Translations under genes and position numbers: made by a program
Assembly: GCA_013286765.1 (NCBI GenBank)
Contig: JABDFB010000002.1
Coordinates: 1-64,000 of the forward strand
Source: Deltaproteobacteria bacterium
Lineage (GTDB): Bacteria > Bdellovibrionota > UBA1018
Reading direction: 5' to 3'
DNA length: 64,000 nt
In this document: piece by piece, positions 8,200 through 17,381 of the stretch
How positions within the stretch are numbered: the stretch's first letter is position 1
Layout: each line of letters begins with the position of its first letter
Notes under the pieces: model-generated
What the model saw: only the letters and a program-made list of their open reading frames with translations
The model's database searches: none
Told to the model about the DNA's origin: nothing

Positions 8200-9084
8200 T
8201 TAGACTTTATCTGGGGCCGACGTCTTATTGGACATATTAGCCGGCATTTTAGCCAATTGGGGAGCAGATTCGACCAGAATCCGTCTTAGTCTGTCTGCTC
8301 CGATCTTGGAGACCTCCAAGACTTCAGCGTGAGTGGGTACCGTTCGTGAAAGTCCCGCTGCGAAATTTGTAATGCAGCTGATTCCGAAAACCGGAATTCC
8401 AAAATGATTGGCAGCAATGGCCTCGGAAACAGTAGACATCCCGACTGCATCAGCTCCCAAGATTCTAAGCATTCGTACTTCGGCAGGTGTTTCATAGGTA
8501 GGGCCAATTAATCCGGCGTAGACCCCACTATGAATCGGCATATCGATTTGCGTGGCAGTCGCCTGCACGATTTTTCTCGCCTCCAGACTATAGGCTTCCG
8601 TCAAATCGGGAAAGCGTGGTCCTAGTTCGGATAAATTAGGGCCGATCAAAGGATTGCCGCCGGTCAAATTCAAGTGATCGTCGATTACCATCAAATCGCC
8701 GGGACGGAATCGTGTGTTAATTCCGCCGGCGGCATTTGTCAAAATGAGCGTTTTGATTCCGAGAGAACAGAGGACTCGGGTTGGAAAAATTACTTCTCTT
8801 TGGGAATAGCCTTCGTAGGCATGAAAGCGGCCAAGCATACAGATGGTAGGAACACCATTGAGTTTTCCGTACATAAGTTGGCCGGCATGACCCACGACGC
8901 TGGTGGGGTGGAAGTAGGGAATTTCAGAATAAGGAATGGTGACAGTCTCCGTGAGTTCTTGACAGACGCTGCCGAGCCCCGACCCAAGAATAATGCCCAG
9001 AGTCGGTCTCATTTGGACTCGGTTTCTTATGATCTGAACTGCCTCTTGAATGCGCTGGTAACTGTTTTTTTCACCATTTGCCAT
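8200..9084 (-). CDS. punA: Purine nucleoside phosphorylase, trimeric type
   Basis: Phosphorolysis of inosine and guanosine and their deoxy forms to base plus (deoxy)ribose-1-phosphate. 294 residues, of the trimeric PNP/MTAP family and not the hexameric DeoD type. Signatures are LGSGLGSV (33-40, phosphate loop), SVVGHAGQL, GRFHAYEGYS, TNAAGGIN and GPTYETPAE. The start ATG 9084 follows AGGA eight bases upstream. It follows deoA after about 80 bases that hold a 13-bp tandem repeat with chained TAATG overlaps. Ribose-1-phosphate would be handled by DeoB of the same operon. Confidence 0.92.
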   Translation of the reverse strand: MANGEKNSYQRIQEAVQIIRNRVQMRPTLGIILGSGLGSVCQELTETVTIPYSEIPYFHPTSVVGHAGQLMYGKLNGVPTICMLGRFHAYEGYSQREVIFPTRVLCSLGIKTLILTNAAGGINTRFRPGDLMVIDDHLNLTGGNPLIGPNLSELGPRFPDLTEAYSLEARKIVQATATQIDMPIHSGVYAGLIGPTYETPAEVRMLRILGADAVGMSTVSEAIAANHFGIPVFGISCITNFAAGLSRTVPTHAEVLEVSKIGADRLRRILVESAPQLAKMPANMSNKTSAPDKV

Positions 9085-9119
9085 CTTGAAAGTCCTTTAT
9101 CGGAGTTCGTTTCTAGCTC

Positions 9120-9171
9120 GGTCATTAAATTTGATCATTATGTCTGGTCATTACACCCGACCATTACATTT
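9120..9171. repeat. Four-copy 13-bp tandem repeat in the deoA-punA junction
   Basis: Units on the plus strand are GGTCATTAAATTT, GATCATTATGTCT, GGTCATTACACCC and GACCATTACATTT. On the coding (minus) strand each unit carries TAATG. The first TAATG is the deoA stop codon overlapping an ATG. That ATG opens an 8-codon reading frame ending in a second TAATG, which opens a 13-codon frame ending 12 bases before the punA ATG. Confidence 0.8.
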
Positions 9172-10516
9172 GGTCGAGTATGAGTTTTCCAACGGATTTT
9201 CTGGAACTACTCATTTCGATCGATTTCCAAAACTGGTTTTCTAAAGACGCGAGGTCCATGTCTTTTGGTGCGTAGACGGTGGCTACCGGTTCGCCTGCTA
9301 AAACTTCGTGCCCCAGTTTTTTGTGGAAAACCAAACCAACATTATAATTGATGAGGTCTGTCACTTTTTTTCTGCCACCACCGAGGTCTACCACAATTCG
9401 CCCGATATTCTCTGCGTTCATTTTGTTGAGATAGCCTTTGCGCTTTGCTTTCCAAACCACTCTTTGGGTCGATTGATTGCTAGGTTGCGGAGTCGACTCG
9501 AACAATCCAAGATGTTCGGGGTTTCCACCTTGCGCTTTGATCAGTTTTTTAAAAATTTCCCAGGCGCTACCGTCTTTGAGGCGGTCTTGAGCGATTTTTC
9601 TGCCTTCCAAAAGATTACGGGCAAGACCACCTAGCTCGAGCATATGGGCACAAAGGTGGATAGTGAGTTCTTTGAGATCAGTCGAGCAAAGGTCGTCTTC
9701 GGGTTTCTCGTTTTTGAGAACTTCTATGGCTTCTTTGACTTCCAAGGCGTTTCCGACAGAGTAACCCAGGGGCTGGTTCATATCTGAAAGGACAGCACGG
9801 CACGGGAGTTTCATTTTCTTTGCGACTCGGAGTAATGTCTTAGCGAGCTTTTGAGCATCCGCTTTAGTTCTCATGAAAGCACCGCTACCCACTTTCACAT
9901 CCAGCACTAGCGCGTTGGTCCCTTCCGCTAGTTTCTTGGAAAGTATGGACGCAACAATCAGTGGAATGCACTCAACGGTTCCAGTGACATCACGTAAAGA
10001 GTAGAGTTTGCGATCGGCCGGGACCATTTTTTCTGATTGACCGATAATGGCACACCCGATGCGCGAAAGCGTGTTCTCAAATTCTTGTTTGCTCAAGTTG
10101 ATGCGCATGCCTTTGATTGCTTCCAGCTTATCAAGAGTTCCGCCACTATGGCCGAGTCCACGGCCAGCCATCATAGGAACTTTTAGACCGCAAGCAGCTG
10201 CCAAGGGCGCTAAGATGATCGAAATTTTGTCGCCGACGCCCCCAGTGGAGTGTTTATCTGCTTTAAAGCCAGAGACGCCGGATAAATCGTAAATTTCTCC
10301 ACTCTCGGTCATGGCTTCTGTCAGGTGAATGGTCTCGTTTAAACTGAGGCCTCTAAAAAAAATCGCCATGAGCAGGGCGCTCGCCTGGTAATCAGCCACC
10401 TCACCCGAAGTTAAACCGAAAATAAAATTTCGGATTTCCTGGCGAGTGAGTTCCCCACCGTCACGTTTTTTTTTGATAATCCAAACGGGATTCGAAATTG
10501 CTGTGACTGGAGTCAT
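9164..10516 (-). CDS. deoA: Pyrimidine-nucleoside/thymidine phosphorylase
   Basis: Cleaves thymidine, deoxyuridine or uridine with phosphate to the base and (deoxy)ribose-1-phosphate. At 450 residues it is of normal length. The family motif KHSTGGVGDK is at 88-97, AGRGLGHSGGTLDKLEAI follows, and VKVGSGAFM lies in the central domain. Family members differ in pyrimidine preference, so the name covers both DeoA and Pdp. It overlaps deoB by ATGA. The last codons and stop lie in the 13-bp tandem repeat that leads to punA. Confidence 0.93.
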   Translation of the reverse strand: MTPVTAISNPVWIIKKKRDGGELTRQEIRNFIFGLTSGEVADYQASALLMAIFFRGLSLNETIHLTEAMTESGEIYDLSGVSGFKADKHSTGGVGDKISIILAPLAAACGLKVPMMAGRGLGHSGGTLDKLEAIKGMRINLSKQEFENTLSRIGCAIIGQSEKMVPADRKLYSLRDVTGTVECIPLIVASILSKKLAEGTNALVLDVKVGSGAFMRTKADAQKLAKTLLRVAKKMKLPCRAVLSDMNQPLGYSVGNALEVKEAIEVLKNEKPEDDLCSTDLKELTIHLCAHMLELGGLARNLLEGRKIAQDRLKDGSAWEIFKKLIKAQGGNPEHLGLFESTPQPSNQSTQRVVWKAKRKGYLNKMNAENIGRIVVDLGGGRKKVTDLINYNVGLVFHKKLGHEVLAGEPVATVYAPKDMDLASLENQFWKSIEMSSSRKSVGKLILDQM

Positions 10517-11751
10517 TGGATCAGCTCCGCAAGAAAGGATTTTCCGTCGAGAGACTTCGAAGCGGTCCCGGAAAGCGTTCCTATGAGAGCCTCGGTAACC
10601 GTTGCGCCGATATCAGAAAAACTTTCGCGTATGCCCAAGTCGACGGCACCATGAGATTTTTTTTGTCCCGGCGAATAGGCGAGGATCGGGGTGTACTCTC
10701 GGGTGTGATCCGTTCCAGGATAAGTAGGATCGTTTCCGTGGTCTGCTGAGATAACCAGAAGATCATTGGATTTGAGTTTTTGGACAATTTGGGCCAGGCC
10801 CTGGTCGAATTGTTCGAGAGCAGACCCGAATCCAACTACATCGCGACGATGTCCATAAAGCATATCAAAATCAATCAGGTTGCAATAAACTAGGCCAGCC
10901 TGAAACTGGTCCAATTGCTCCAAGACTACGGCGATACCGTCCGCGTTGCCATGAGTGTCGATATTCGATTGAATGCCGGCCGCAGCAAAGATATTGGAAA
11001 TTTTTCCAACTCCCAGAGTTTCTATTCCAGCGGCACAGAGAACGTCCAAGTATGTCTCTCGAGGGGGTTTTTGAGAGTAGTCTTTTCTATTGTAGGTTCG
11101 CTGAAAGGGCTGTCCTTGCTTTGGATTGCCCACAAACGGGCGTGCGATGACGCGGCCAATTTTAAGTTCGTCGCAGATTTGCCGTGCCGACTCGCAGATT
11201 TTGTAGAGCCGCTGTAAGCCAAAACTTTCTTCGTGCGCCGCTACTTGCCAAACACTATCAGCACTGGTGTAGAGTATGGGTTTGCCGGTTCGCAAATGCT
11301 CGTCGCCGAGTTCAACAATAATCTCGGTTCCACTGGCGGTTTTGTTGCCCAGAATGCCGGGGAGTTGATTCTCTTTCACCCATCGATTGATCGCATCCTG
11401 TGGAAAACCCTTGGGGAAAACCTGAAATGGATCACTGACTGGTAGACCTACCATCTCCCAGTGCCCGGAAGTGGTATCTTTGCCTTCAGAAAGTTCGGCA
11501 GCTCGGCCGAAGGCTCCAAAACCTTGGCCGGGTTTAAGCGGTTGGGTTCCTAATACGGAGGTGAGATTTCCGATTCCCATTTGTGCCAGATTTGGAAGCT
11601 GAAGAGTACGTCCTGTTTTTTTCTGAAACTGATTCGATAGATTTCCCAATGTATTAGAACCTTGGTCTCCATATCGATCAGCATCGGGTAATTCGCCCGC
11701 TCCAACCCCATCTAGGACTATCCAGAACACGCGACTAACCGATTTCTTCAT
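10513..11751 (-). CDS. deoB: Phosphopentomutase
   Basis: Converts (deoxy)ribose-1-phosphate to the 5-phosphate, linking the phosphorylases to DeoC. It is a 412-residue alkaline-phosphatase-superfamily enzyme with two metals. The N-terminal FWIVLDGVGAGELPDADRYG holds the first metal Asp; KDTTSGHWEM holds the phospho-accepting threonine; ISADHGNDP and GTDHTRE near the C-terminus give further ligands. Start ATG 11751. It overlaps deoA by four bases and follows deoC after about 60 bases. Confidence 0.95.
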   Translation of the reverse strand: MKKSVSRVFWIVLDGVGAGELPDADRYGDQGSNTLGNLSNQFQKKTGRTLQLPNLAQMGIGNLTSVLGTQPLKPGQGFGAFGRAAELSEGKDTTSGHWEMVGLPVSDPFQVFPKGFPQDAINRWVKENQLPGILGNKTASGTEIIVELGDEHLRTGKPILYTSADSVWQVAAHEESFGLQRLYKICESARQICDELKIGRVIARPFVGNPKQGQPFQRTYNRKDYSQKPPRETYLDVLCAAGIETLGVGKISNIFAAAGIQSNIDTHGNADGIAVVLEQLDQFQAGLVYCNLIDFDMLYGHRRDVVGFGSALEQFDQGLAQIVQKLKSNDLLVISADHGNDPTYPGTDHTREYTPILAYSPGQKKSHGAVDLGIRESFSDIGATVTEALIGTLSGTASKSLDGKSFLAELIQ

Positions 11752-11810
11752 AGGTTTATCTCTTCTCTTCTTTTCTCTTCAGGTCTTTTCGACGGTACCC
11801 ATAGGTGAAG

Positions 11811-12599
11811 TCAGTAGGCTGCTGTGGACGGTTTTGAGCCCGGCATTGAACCCATTTGGGGATTTTGCAATTCACCGATTATGTTGACACTTGCCGATGT
11901 GCCCAAGCGAGTTGCGCCGGCGTCCAGCATCTTTAAAGCGTCATTGAGAGTTCGAATTCCGCCTGAGGCCTTGACGCCCATTTCTGAACCCACGATTCGA
12001 CGCATAAGTTCTACGTCGGCAACAGTTGCTCCGGATCCTGCAAATCCGGTCGAGGTCTTTACAAAAGCGGCGCCAGCTGCCTTGGATAGGGCACAACCGA
12101 TGATCTTTTGGTCCTCGGTTAAACTTCCTGTTTCCAGAATTACTTTAACAGGATACGGACGACTTGCCACGACGACTTGCCGGATATCGTCATAGACGAA
12201 TGAATAGTCTTTCTCTTTTAGTGCGGTTAGTTGAATCACCATATCAAGCTCTTGTGCGCCATCTTCAATGGCTTGTTTAACCTCAGCTACCTTAGAGATA
12301 GTGGGAAGTACCCCAGATGGAAAGCCAATTACTGTAATCGGTCGGACGGGAGACTTTTGCAGAAGCGACGCTGCTAATCGGACGTAGTTTGGATTGATGC
12401 AGACTGTGGCAAACTGGAACTGTAGGGCTTCAGCACAGAGCTTTTTGATATCCGCCTCAGTGGCTTCCGGCTTCAGAAGGGTATGGTCAATCTTTGAGGC
12501 TAGGTGCTTGCCGGTGATCGGTTCATTTGGCTTTTCGTTTAGGTTAAACTGGCGACGAGTAGGCTTATCCACACAGGTATCCTTAATAGGTTCAATCAT
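11811..12599 (-). CDS. deoC: Deoxyribose-phosphate aldolase
   Basis: Class I aldolase that splits 2-deoxyribose-5-phosphate to glyceraldehyde-3-phosphate and acetaldehyde. ATG 12599 is preferred because AGGGGG lies 6-12 bases upstream; the frame stays open to 12719 but that extension does not look coding. ASKIDHTLLKPEAT, FATVCINPNYV, ELDMVIQ, the Schiff-base lysine in VKTSTGF and the second lysine in GVKASGGIR are all present. It is the first gene of the nucleoside operon. There is a short disordered N-terminal extension (about 28 residues) before the family core. Confidence 0.94.
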   Translation of the reverse strand: MIEPIKDTCVDKPTRRQFNLNEKPNEPITGKHLASKIDHTLLKPEATEADIKKLCAEALQFQFATVCINPNYVRLAASLLQKSPVRPITVIGFPSGVLPTISKVAEVKQAIEDGAQELDMVIQLTALKEKDYSFVYDDIRQVVVASRPYPVKVILETGSLTEDQKIIGCALSKAAGAAFVKTSTGFAGSGATVADVELMRRIVGSEMGVKASGGIRTLNDALKMLDAGATRLGTSASVNIIGELQNPQMGSMPGSKPSTAAY

Positions 12600-13142
12600 T
12601 TCTTGCCCCCTAAAACAGTTCCTACTTTTTACTTGAAGTGTCAAGTCGGATTCGCTAACTTTGTCAACAGGAAGGTTTGCGCATAGCGAATCTTCATGAT
12701 TAACTGAACCAGGTCGCATTTGCTAAAGTTTTTTGCTTTAGATATAAATGAATAAGACCTGTAGAATAGTTTGGAGTGGAGGAGAACTAATTTCCTCATC
12801 CCCTTTTGGATTAAGAAATTTGCAGGAATTCCCGGTGAAGTCTGGGAATACTCAAGAGGCCTTAAGGCTGCTGAAGAAGACTTTCAGCGCTACGCTTGAC
12901 GCATACCAATTTGGGAGATTTTATTGCAATTAATGTTGAGACCATGGGCATCACGAAACCATGGGTAGGGTTTGTAGGAGCATCAAGTTGCCCTTAGAAA
13001 AATTTTTTACGCAAGCACGAAAAAAAATGTTTTTACAAACAGTTCGTTTAAGAAGTGAATCACCGTCGTTATCTTTTGGTGATTCTGACTTTCCATACCC
13101 TGTTTTCATTTGTATGCCTCTGGTCGACTGACGGGAGTGTCC
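12600..13142. other. Divergent intergenic region between deoC and rne
   Basis: 543 bases with no convincing gene. It must hold the promoters of the deo operon (minus) and rne (plus), but no strong -35/-10 pair stands out. Visible structure: the stem-loop at 13057-13085 and a weaker ATTCCC/GGGAAT pair near 12829-12850. A 61-codon open frame at 12748-12933 has no family resemblance and is not called. Confidence 0.5.
13057..13085 (+). promoter_or_regulatory. Stem-loop in the rne leader
   Basis: GAATCACC (13057-13064) and GGTGATTC (13078-13085) are perfect reverse complements around a 13-base loop. AGT just before the first arm can pair with ACT two bases after the second. It ends about 57 bases before the rne start. 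In enterobacteria RNase E controls its own mRNA through leader stem-loops; the same role here is inference. Confidence 0.45.
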
Positions 13143-16100
13143 ATGTCGAATGAATTAATCATCAATGCATCTTTACCAGAAACAAGAATCGCTTTGATCG
13201 AAGATGGCCAGATACAAGAGCTACTCATCGAAAGAGCTTCAGAAAAAGGAATTGTAGGCAATATTTACAAAGGTCGTGTAACACGGGTTCTGCCCGGAAT
13301 GCAGGCGGCTTTTGTGGATATCGGTCTTGAGAAGGCCGCGTTTTTATATGTAGACGATGTTTACGTCCATTCTGAAATTTGGGAAGAGGAGGAAGGCCAA
13401 GCTCAAGAGCATCCTTTAGCCGATGTCCATCCGGAAGGAGAAATTACGCCAGAAAGCGTAGAGGCAGGAGAAGTTTCTGCTCAACCATCCGAGACAGAAG
13501 GGCCCAGTTCAGAAGGGGGAGAGCCCACTTCTCAAATGAGGGAAATCGAACCAGATTCGAATCAAGAGGATGACCATGACGAGGAGGACGATGAGGATAA
13601 AAAGCCCGTAGAAATGGGCCCGGAACCTCAATCGCCTGGAAATAAAAAAGGTTCTGATTCTGATTCGGACTCCGAAGGCGAAGACCCAAATGATGGTGAT
13701 GGTGATGGCGATGAAGACTCAGATAGTGAGGATGTCGAAGGCACTATTAGTCCGGACGGTGAATCGGAAAATGCGGGAGCAGCCGACTCGACGGGAAGTA
13801 AATTTTCACAGGCAAATTCTGGAAGACAAAGACGGCATCGTAGGGGACGAAGGGGCGGAAAATTTAAACGTCGCCCGCCAGCTAACGAGCCTCAGGTTCA
13901 AGTCCAATCCCAGCAAAATTATCCAGATCAATATCACGAACAAATGAACGATGAAGGTCCCGCCTCATTAAGCTCCAGCAATGGGGATCAGAATCGTGCA
14001 TCCAGTACAACAACAGTTGTTGATCCAGAAGTGGGACGGCCTCAGGAAGTGCAGGGGGAAGGCGAGGCACGACGAAGTCAGCCAGTGTCCGGAGCGGATC
14101 GTTCAGAGTCTAGGCCAGAATTTCGTGCACAGCGATTTCGAGATCGACGGATTCGGCAAAAATCGAATTATCGGGCGATAAAGCCCCAGGCCAATATTCA
14201 AGATCTATTAAAAGAAGGGCAAGAAGTTCTGGTTCAAGTTGCAAAAGATCCAATTGCAACAAAGGGGGCTAGACTAACCTGCCATATAAGTTTACCGGGG
14301 CGACATTTAGTATGTATGCCGACTATCGATCATGTCGGTGTGTCTCGACGTATCGAAAGGGATGATGAGCGAAGGCGCTTAAGAGACTACGTTGAGAAGA
14401 ATCGCCCAAAGAATCTGGGTTTTATTGTTCGTACCGCCAGCGGAAAGCAGCAGTCTGAAAAGAGGATTAAGCAGGACATCGATTACCTCACAAAACTCTG
14501 GACTGAGATTCGCGAGAAGGCGGGTACAGTGACCGCGCCCGCTTTGGTTTACGAAGATCTAAATGTCGTACTTCGAGCTGTAAGAGACTGGGTTACAGAA
14601 GAAATTGATAAGGTCATCGTTGATTCTCGATATCATTATAATGAGATGCAGCGGTTTGTTTCTCACTTCATGCCGGTACTTAAGCAAAAAGTAGAATTGT
14701 ATCATGGAGATATTCCAATTTTTGACGCATACGGAATTTCTACTGAGCTCTCGCGTGCCTTAGAGCGAAAAGTTTGGCTAAAATCGGGTGGGTATATTGT
14801 CATCGACCAGGCAGAAGCTCTGGTTGCGATCGATGTAAACACCGGCCGCTATGTTGGGAAGAAAAATCTCGAGGACACAATTCTTAAAACAAACCTCGAG
14901 GCAGTCCAGGAAGTCGCTTATCAGCTGCGGCTTAGAAACTGTGGTGGGATTATCATTATCGATCTTATCGATATGGAAAAAGAAGAGAATCGCTACCGCG
15001 TCTACCGTGCTCTTGAGGAAGCATTGTCGAGGGATCGCGCACGTCCAACGATTATGAAAATTTCAGAGCTCGGACTGATAGAAATGACTCGTAAGAGAAC
15101 GCGGGATACGATTGTGCGAGCTCTTTGCGAATCTTGTACGCACTGCGAAGGCAAAGGTTTTATTAAGAGTAAGCAGACGGTAGCCTATGAAGTGATGCGC
15201 GAAATCGAACGAGAGGGAATTGAGCGCGACGTGGGTAAGATTCTGGTTCAGGCGCATTCTGATGTTATCGATATATTGGCGATAGACGAACGTGAGACTT
15301 TGGATCAACTCGAAAAACGCTACAGAAAGATGATTTACTTGCAATCCGTTACCGATTTTCATCCTGAGCAATTTGAAGTAACGGCCGATAAACGCGAGCG
15401 TCCCGAACGTGGCCGAACTAACGAACGTTCTGCTGACTTTTCAGATCGAGATCGGAATAGAGGCCGAACAGACCGAGATAGGGGCGAGAAGGGTGATCGT
15501 GGCGAGCGGGCTGACCGAACAGATCGAACAGCCGATCGTGAACGTACCGAACGCTCTGATAAGGGCAGGGGGGGCCAACAAGAAAGCAAGAGTCAGGGTG
15601 AAGCCGGCATGGGGAGTACGGAGCGCGTGATTCTTCCTGTGGTGCCCAATCCTTTACCCGATTCGGTAGGTAATGTGACGCCATCTCAAATGGGGCAGGC
15701 CAATAGTACGACAAATCCAGTGGGTGCTCCAGCCAGTGGCAGTGATGAAGGTATGGACGAAGAAGATCGATTGGCTTTCTTAAGGGCTCAGGCGGCACAA
15801 GATGCTGCACTTGCTCGCTTAGGAAGTGGAAGTGGACATGGATCAAGTTCGCGAACTGGAGAATCTGGGCCACATCGCCAAGATCGAAATGCTTCGAGAA
15901 GAAACGCCCGTGGGGGACGCCGAGGTAGTAATAAATTTCGTCGCGGGAGTGGAGGGAGTGGAGGGGGTGGAAGCCATGATCGGAACAATCGAGGCGTGAA
16001 GGCGAACCCCGGTCATTATTCTTCTCCACAAAAATGGAGTGAACCGGCCGAAGAACAAAGTACTTATAACAAGAGCGATTTGAATAATTCGTCATCTGGT

Positions 16101-16193
16101 GGTCAGAATAGTGGCCAAGGCGGCGGCGATGGGTCGAGCGGAGGAGGCACTAATGGTGGAAAAGGGGAGGATTTTCTGCAGTCCCCAGTATGA
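13143..16193 (+). CDS. rne: Ribonuclease E/G with a large insertion in the S1 domain
   Basis: Single-strand endoribonuclease for rRNA processing and mRNA decay. ATG 13143 is chosen because GGGAG stands 7 bases upstream (a TTG at 13110 would add 11 residues). The S1 domain begins normally (GNIYKGRVTRVLPGMQAAFVD, about 39-60) but is split after FLYVDDVYV by about 270 residues, first acidic (Asp/Glu/Ser runs) and then basic (RRHRRGRRGGKFKRR). The S1 domain resumes at NIQDLLKEGQE (about 351). The catalytic acidic motifs AIDVNTGR (about 561) and IIDLIDME (about 605) and the Zn-link CTHC (about 662) are intact. The tail from about 740 to 1016 is disordered, with RD-rich repeats and Gly/Ser/Asn stretches, and resembles a degradosome or RNA-binding scaffold. 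Its gene is followed by prmA. Confidence 0.93.
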   Translation: MSNELIINASLPETRIALIEDGQIQELLIERASEKGIVGNIYKGRVTRVLPGMQAAFVDIGLEKAAFLYVDDVYVHSEIWEEEEGQAQEHPLADVHPEGEITPESVEAGEVSAQPSETEGPSSEGGEPTSQMREIEPDSNQEDDHDEEDDEDKKPVEMGPEPQSPGNKKGSDSDSDSEGEDPNDGDGDGDEDSDSEDVEGTISPDGESENAGAADSTGSKFSQANSGRQRRHRRGRRGGKFKRRPPANEPQVQVQSQQNYPDQYHEQMNDEGPASLSSSNGDQNRASSTTTVVDPEVGRPQEVQGEGEARRSQPVSGADRSESRPEFRAQRFRDRRIRQKSNYRAIKPQANIQDLLKEGQEVLVQVAKDPIATKGARLTCHISLPGRHLVCMPTIDHVGVSRRIERDDERRRLRDYVEKNRPKNLGFIVRTASGKQQSEKRIKQDIDYLTKLWTEIREKAGTVTAPALVYEDLNVVLRAVRDWVTEEIDKVIVDSRYHYNEMQRFVSHFMPVLKQKVELYHGDIPIFDAYGISTELSRALERKVWLKSGGYIVIDQAEALVAIDVNTGRYVGKKNLEDTILKTNLEAVQEVAYQLRLRNCGGIIIIDLIDMEKEENRYRVYRALEEALSRDRARPTIMKISELGLIEMTRKRTRDTIVRALCESCTHCEGKGFIKSKQTVAYEVMREIEREGIERDVGKILVQAHSDVIDILAIDERETLDQLEKRYRKMIYLQSVTDFHPEQFEVTADKRERPERGRTNERSADFSDRDRNRGRTDRDRGEKGDRGERADRTDRTADRERTERSDKGRGGQQESKSQGEAGMGSTERVILPVVPNPLPDSVGNVTPSQMGQANSTTNPVGAPASGSDEGMDEEDRLAFLRAQAAQDAALARLGSGSGHGSSSRTGESGPHRQDRNASRRNARGGRRGSNKFRRGSGGSGGGGSHDRNNRGVKANPGHYSSPQKWSEPAEEQSTYNKSDLNNSSSGGQNSGQGGGDGSSGGGTNGGKGEDFLQSPV

Positions 16194-16313
16194 GGAGAAA
16201 AAGTTCTGTGATAGGACCCAGCCAGTATCAAAATAGCGCCAAGAATAGTGTCACGATTAATGACGCGAATAGTTCATGATACTTATAGTGAAAGAGAAGA
16301 GTGAGGAGGGAAA

Positions 16314-17324
16314 ATGGTTCCTGGGAGCTCTACAACAACTTATAAACTTGCAGTACTTGTTCCTCAAAAAGTTTCAATACCGGGACAGTTTGGAAAAAGC
16401 ATCGACCGCCAGGCCTTTTACGAGTGGGTTTGGAATCGTTTTTCCAAATCAAGTTTACTGGGGGTACACGAAGGGACTGTTTTAAGCGATCAAGCGTCAG
16501 AAAATGGTTTTGAGACAGAGGCTTGGACACTGGACGCCGCAGAAGCGCCCAGCGAGAGAGATTGGATCGATCGGCAAGAGGAAATCAAGGCGGAGCTCTA
16601 TTTTTCGGAGCATTCCCAGGCCTTGAGCGCTGCTTCGGTCCTCAAACAAATTCCCGAAATCACTGTGGGCAAAGTGGAAGAGCAGGAACCTCAGGATTGG
16701 GATGCCGAGTGGAAAGCCACATTCTTGAACTCAGGTGCGGGCATCGAGATTTCCCCATTTTGGCGTGTAGTTCCTCCCTGGGTCGAAATCGATCAATCGA
16801 AACAGACAAAGAAAAATATTAAACTCAATCCTGGCGCGGGTTTCGGCACTGGCACCCACGAGACCACTCAGCTTTGTTTAGAGGCAATAGGAAAACTCTC
16901 GGTCAAATATCCGCTCAAAGGAGTGCGAGCACTCGACTTTGGTAGCGGTTCTGGAATACTGGCCGTGGGAATGGCCCTCCTGGGGGCCGAAGTAGATGCG
17001 GTCGAAATCGATCCAATGGCCCTGTCTAATGGCAAAGAAAATGCGGGTCTGAATCAGGTTGATCAGAAAATTCATTTCTCACCCTATTTGTCCAAAGAAC
17101 CGCGACTCTATCGATTTATCGTAGCTAATATTTTAAGGCCGATATTATTAGAATATTCTGAAAAACTAGTGCAACGACTGCATCCTGAAGGAATATTGAT
17201 TTTGTCTGGTTTGGTTGAAAAGGACCTACAATTGATTTTCAATGAATACTGCCGTAGGTTAAAAAGACCAGAAGCGAGAGTTATGGAAAAGGACGAGTGG
17301 CGAGCTTTAGTCTTCGGTGGCTAG
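16314..17324 (+). CDS. prmA: Ribosomal protein L11 methyltransferase
   Basis: SAM-dependent trimethylation of ribosomal protein L11. 336 residues. An N-terminal substrate-recognition domain is followed by NPGAGFGTGTHETTQLCL (about 170-187), the family's most specific motif, then SAM motif I ALDFGSGSGILAVG (about 205-218), the acidic VEIDP loop and VANIL before the catalytic site. Start ATG 16314 has GAGGAGGG a few bases upstream. It follows rne by 120 bases and precedes gmhA. Confidence 0.92.
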   Translation: MVPGSSTTTYKLAVLVPQKVSIPGQFGKSIDRQAFYEWVWNRFSKSSLLGVHEGTVLSDQASENGFETEAWTLDAAEAPSERDWIDRQEEIKAELYFSEHSQALSAASVLKQIPEITVGKVEEQEPQDWDAEWKATFLNSGAGIEISPFWRVVPPWVEIDQSKQTKKNIKLNPGAGFGTGTHETTQLCLEAIGKLSVKYPLKGVRALDFGSGSGILAVGMALLGAEVDAVEIDPMALSNGKENAGLNQVDQKIHFSPYLSKEPRLYRFIVANILRPILLEYSEKLVQRLHPEGILILSGLVEKDLQLIFNEYCRRLKRPEARVMEKDEWRALVFGG

Positions 17325-17381
17325 GGGGCGAAATGTCTTTTTGGCTGGATGCTTCGTCGCTGACCGCAGAGGGGATAAAAT

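Noticed and set aside
12748..12933. 61-codon open frame in the deoC-rne gap
   Set aside because: No family resemblance, no convincing ribosome site and odd composition; treated as non-coding.
15418..16095. 225-codon antisense frame inside the rne tail
   Set aside because: It mirrors the Arg/Asp and Gly-rich low-complexity tail of RNase E/G; codon bias of the sense strand explains it.
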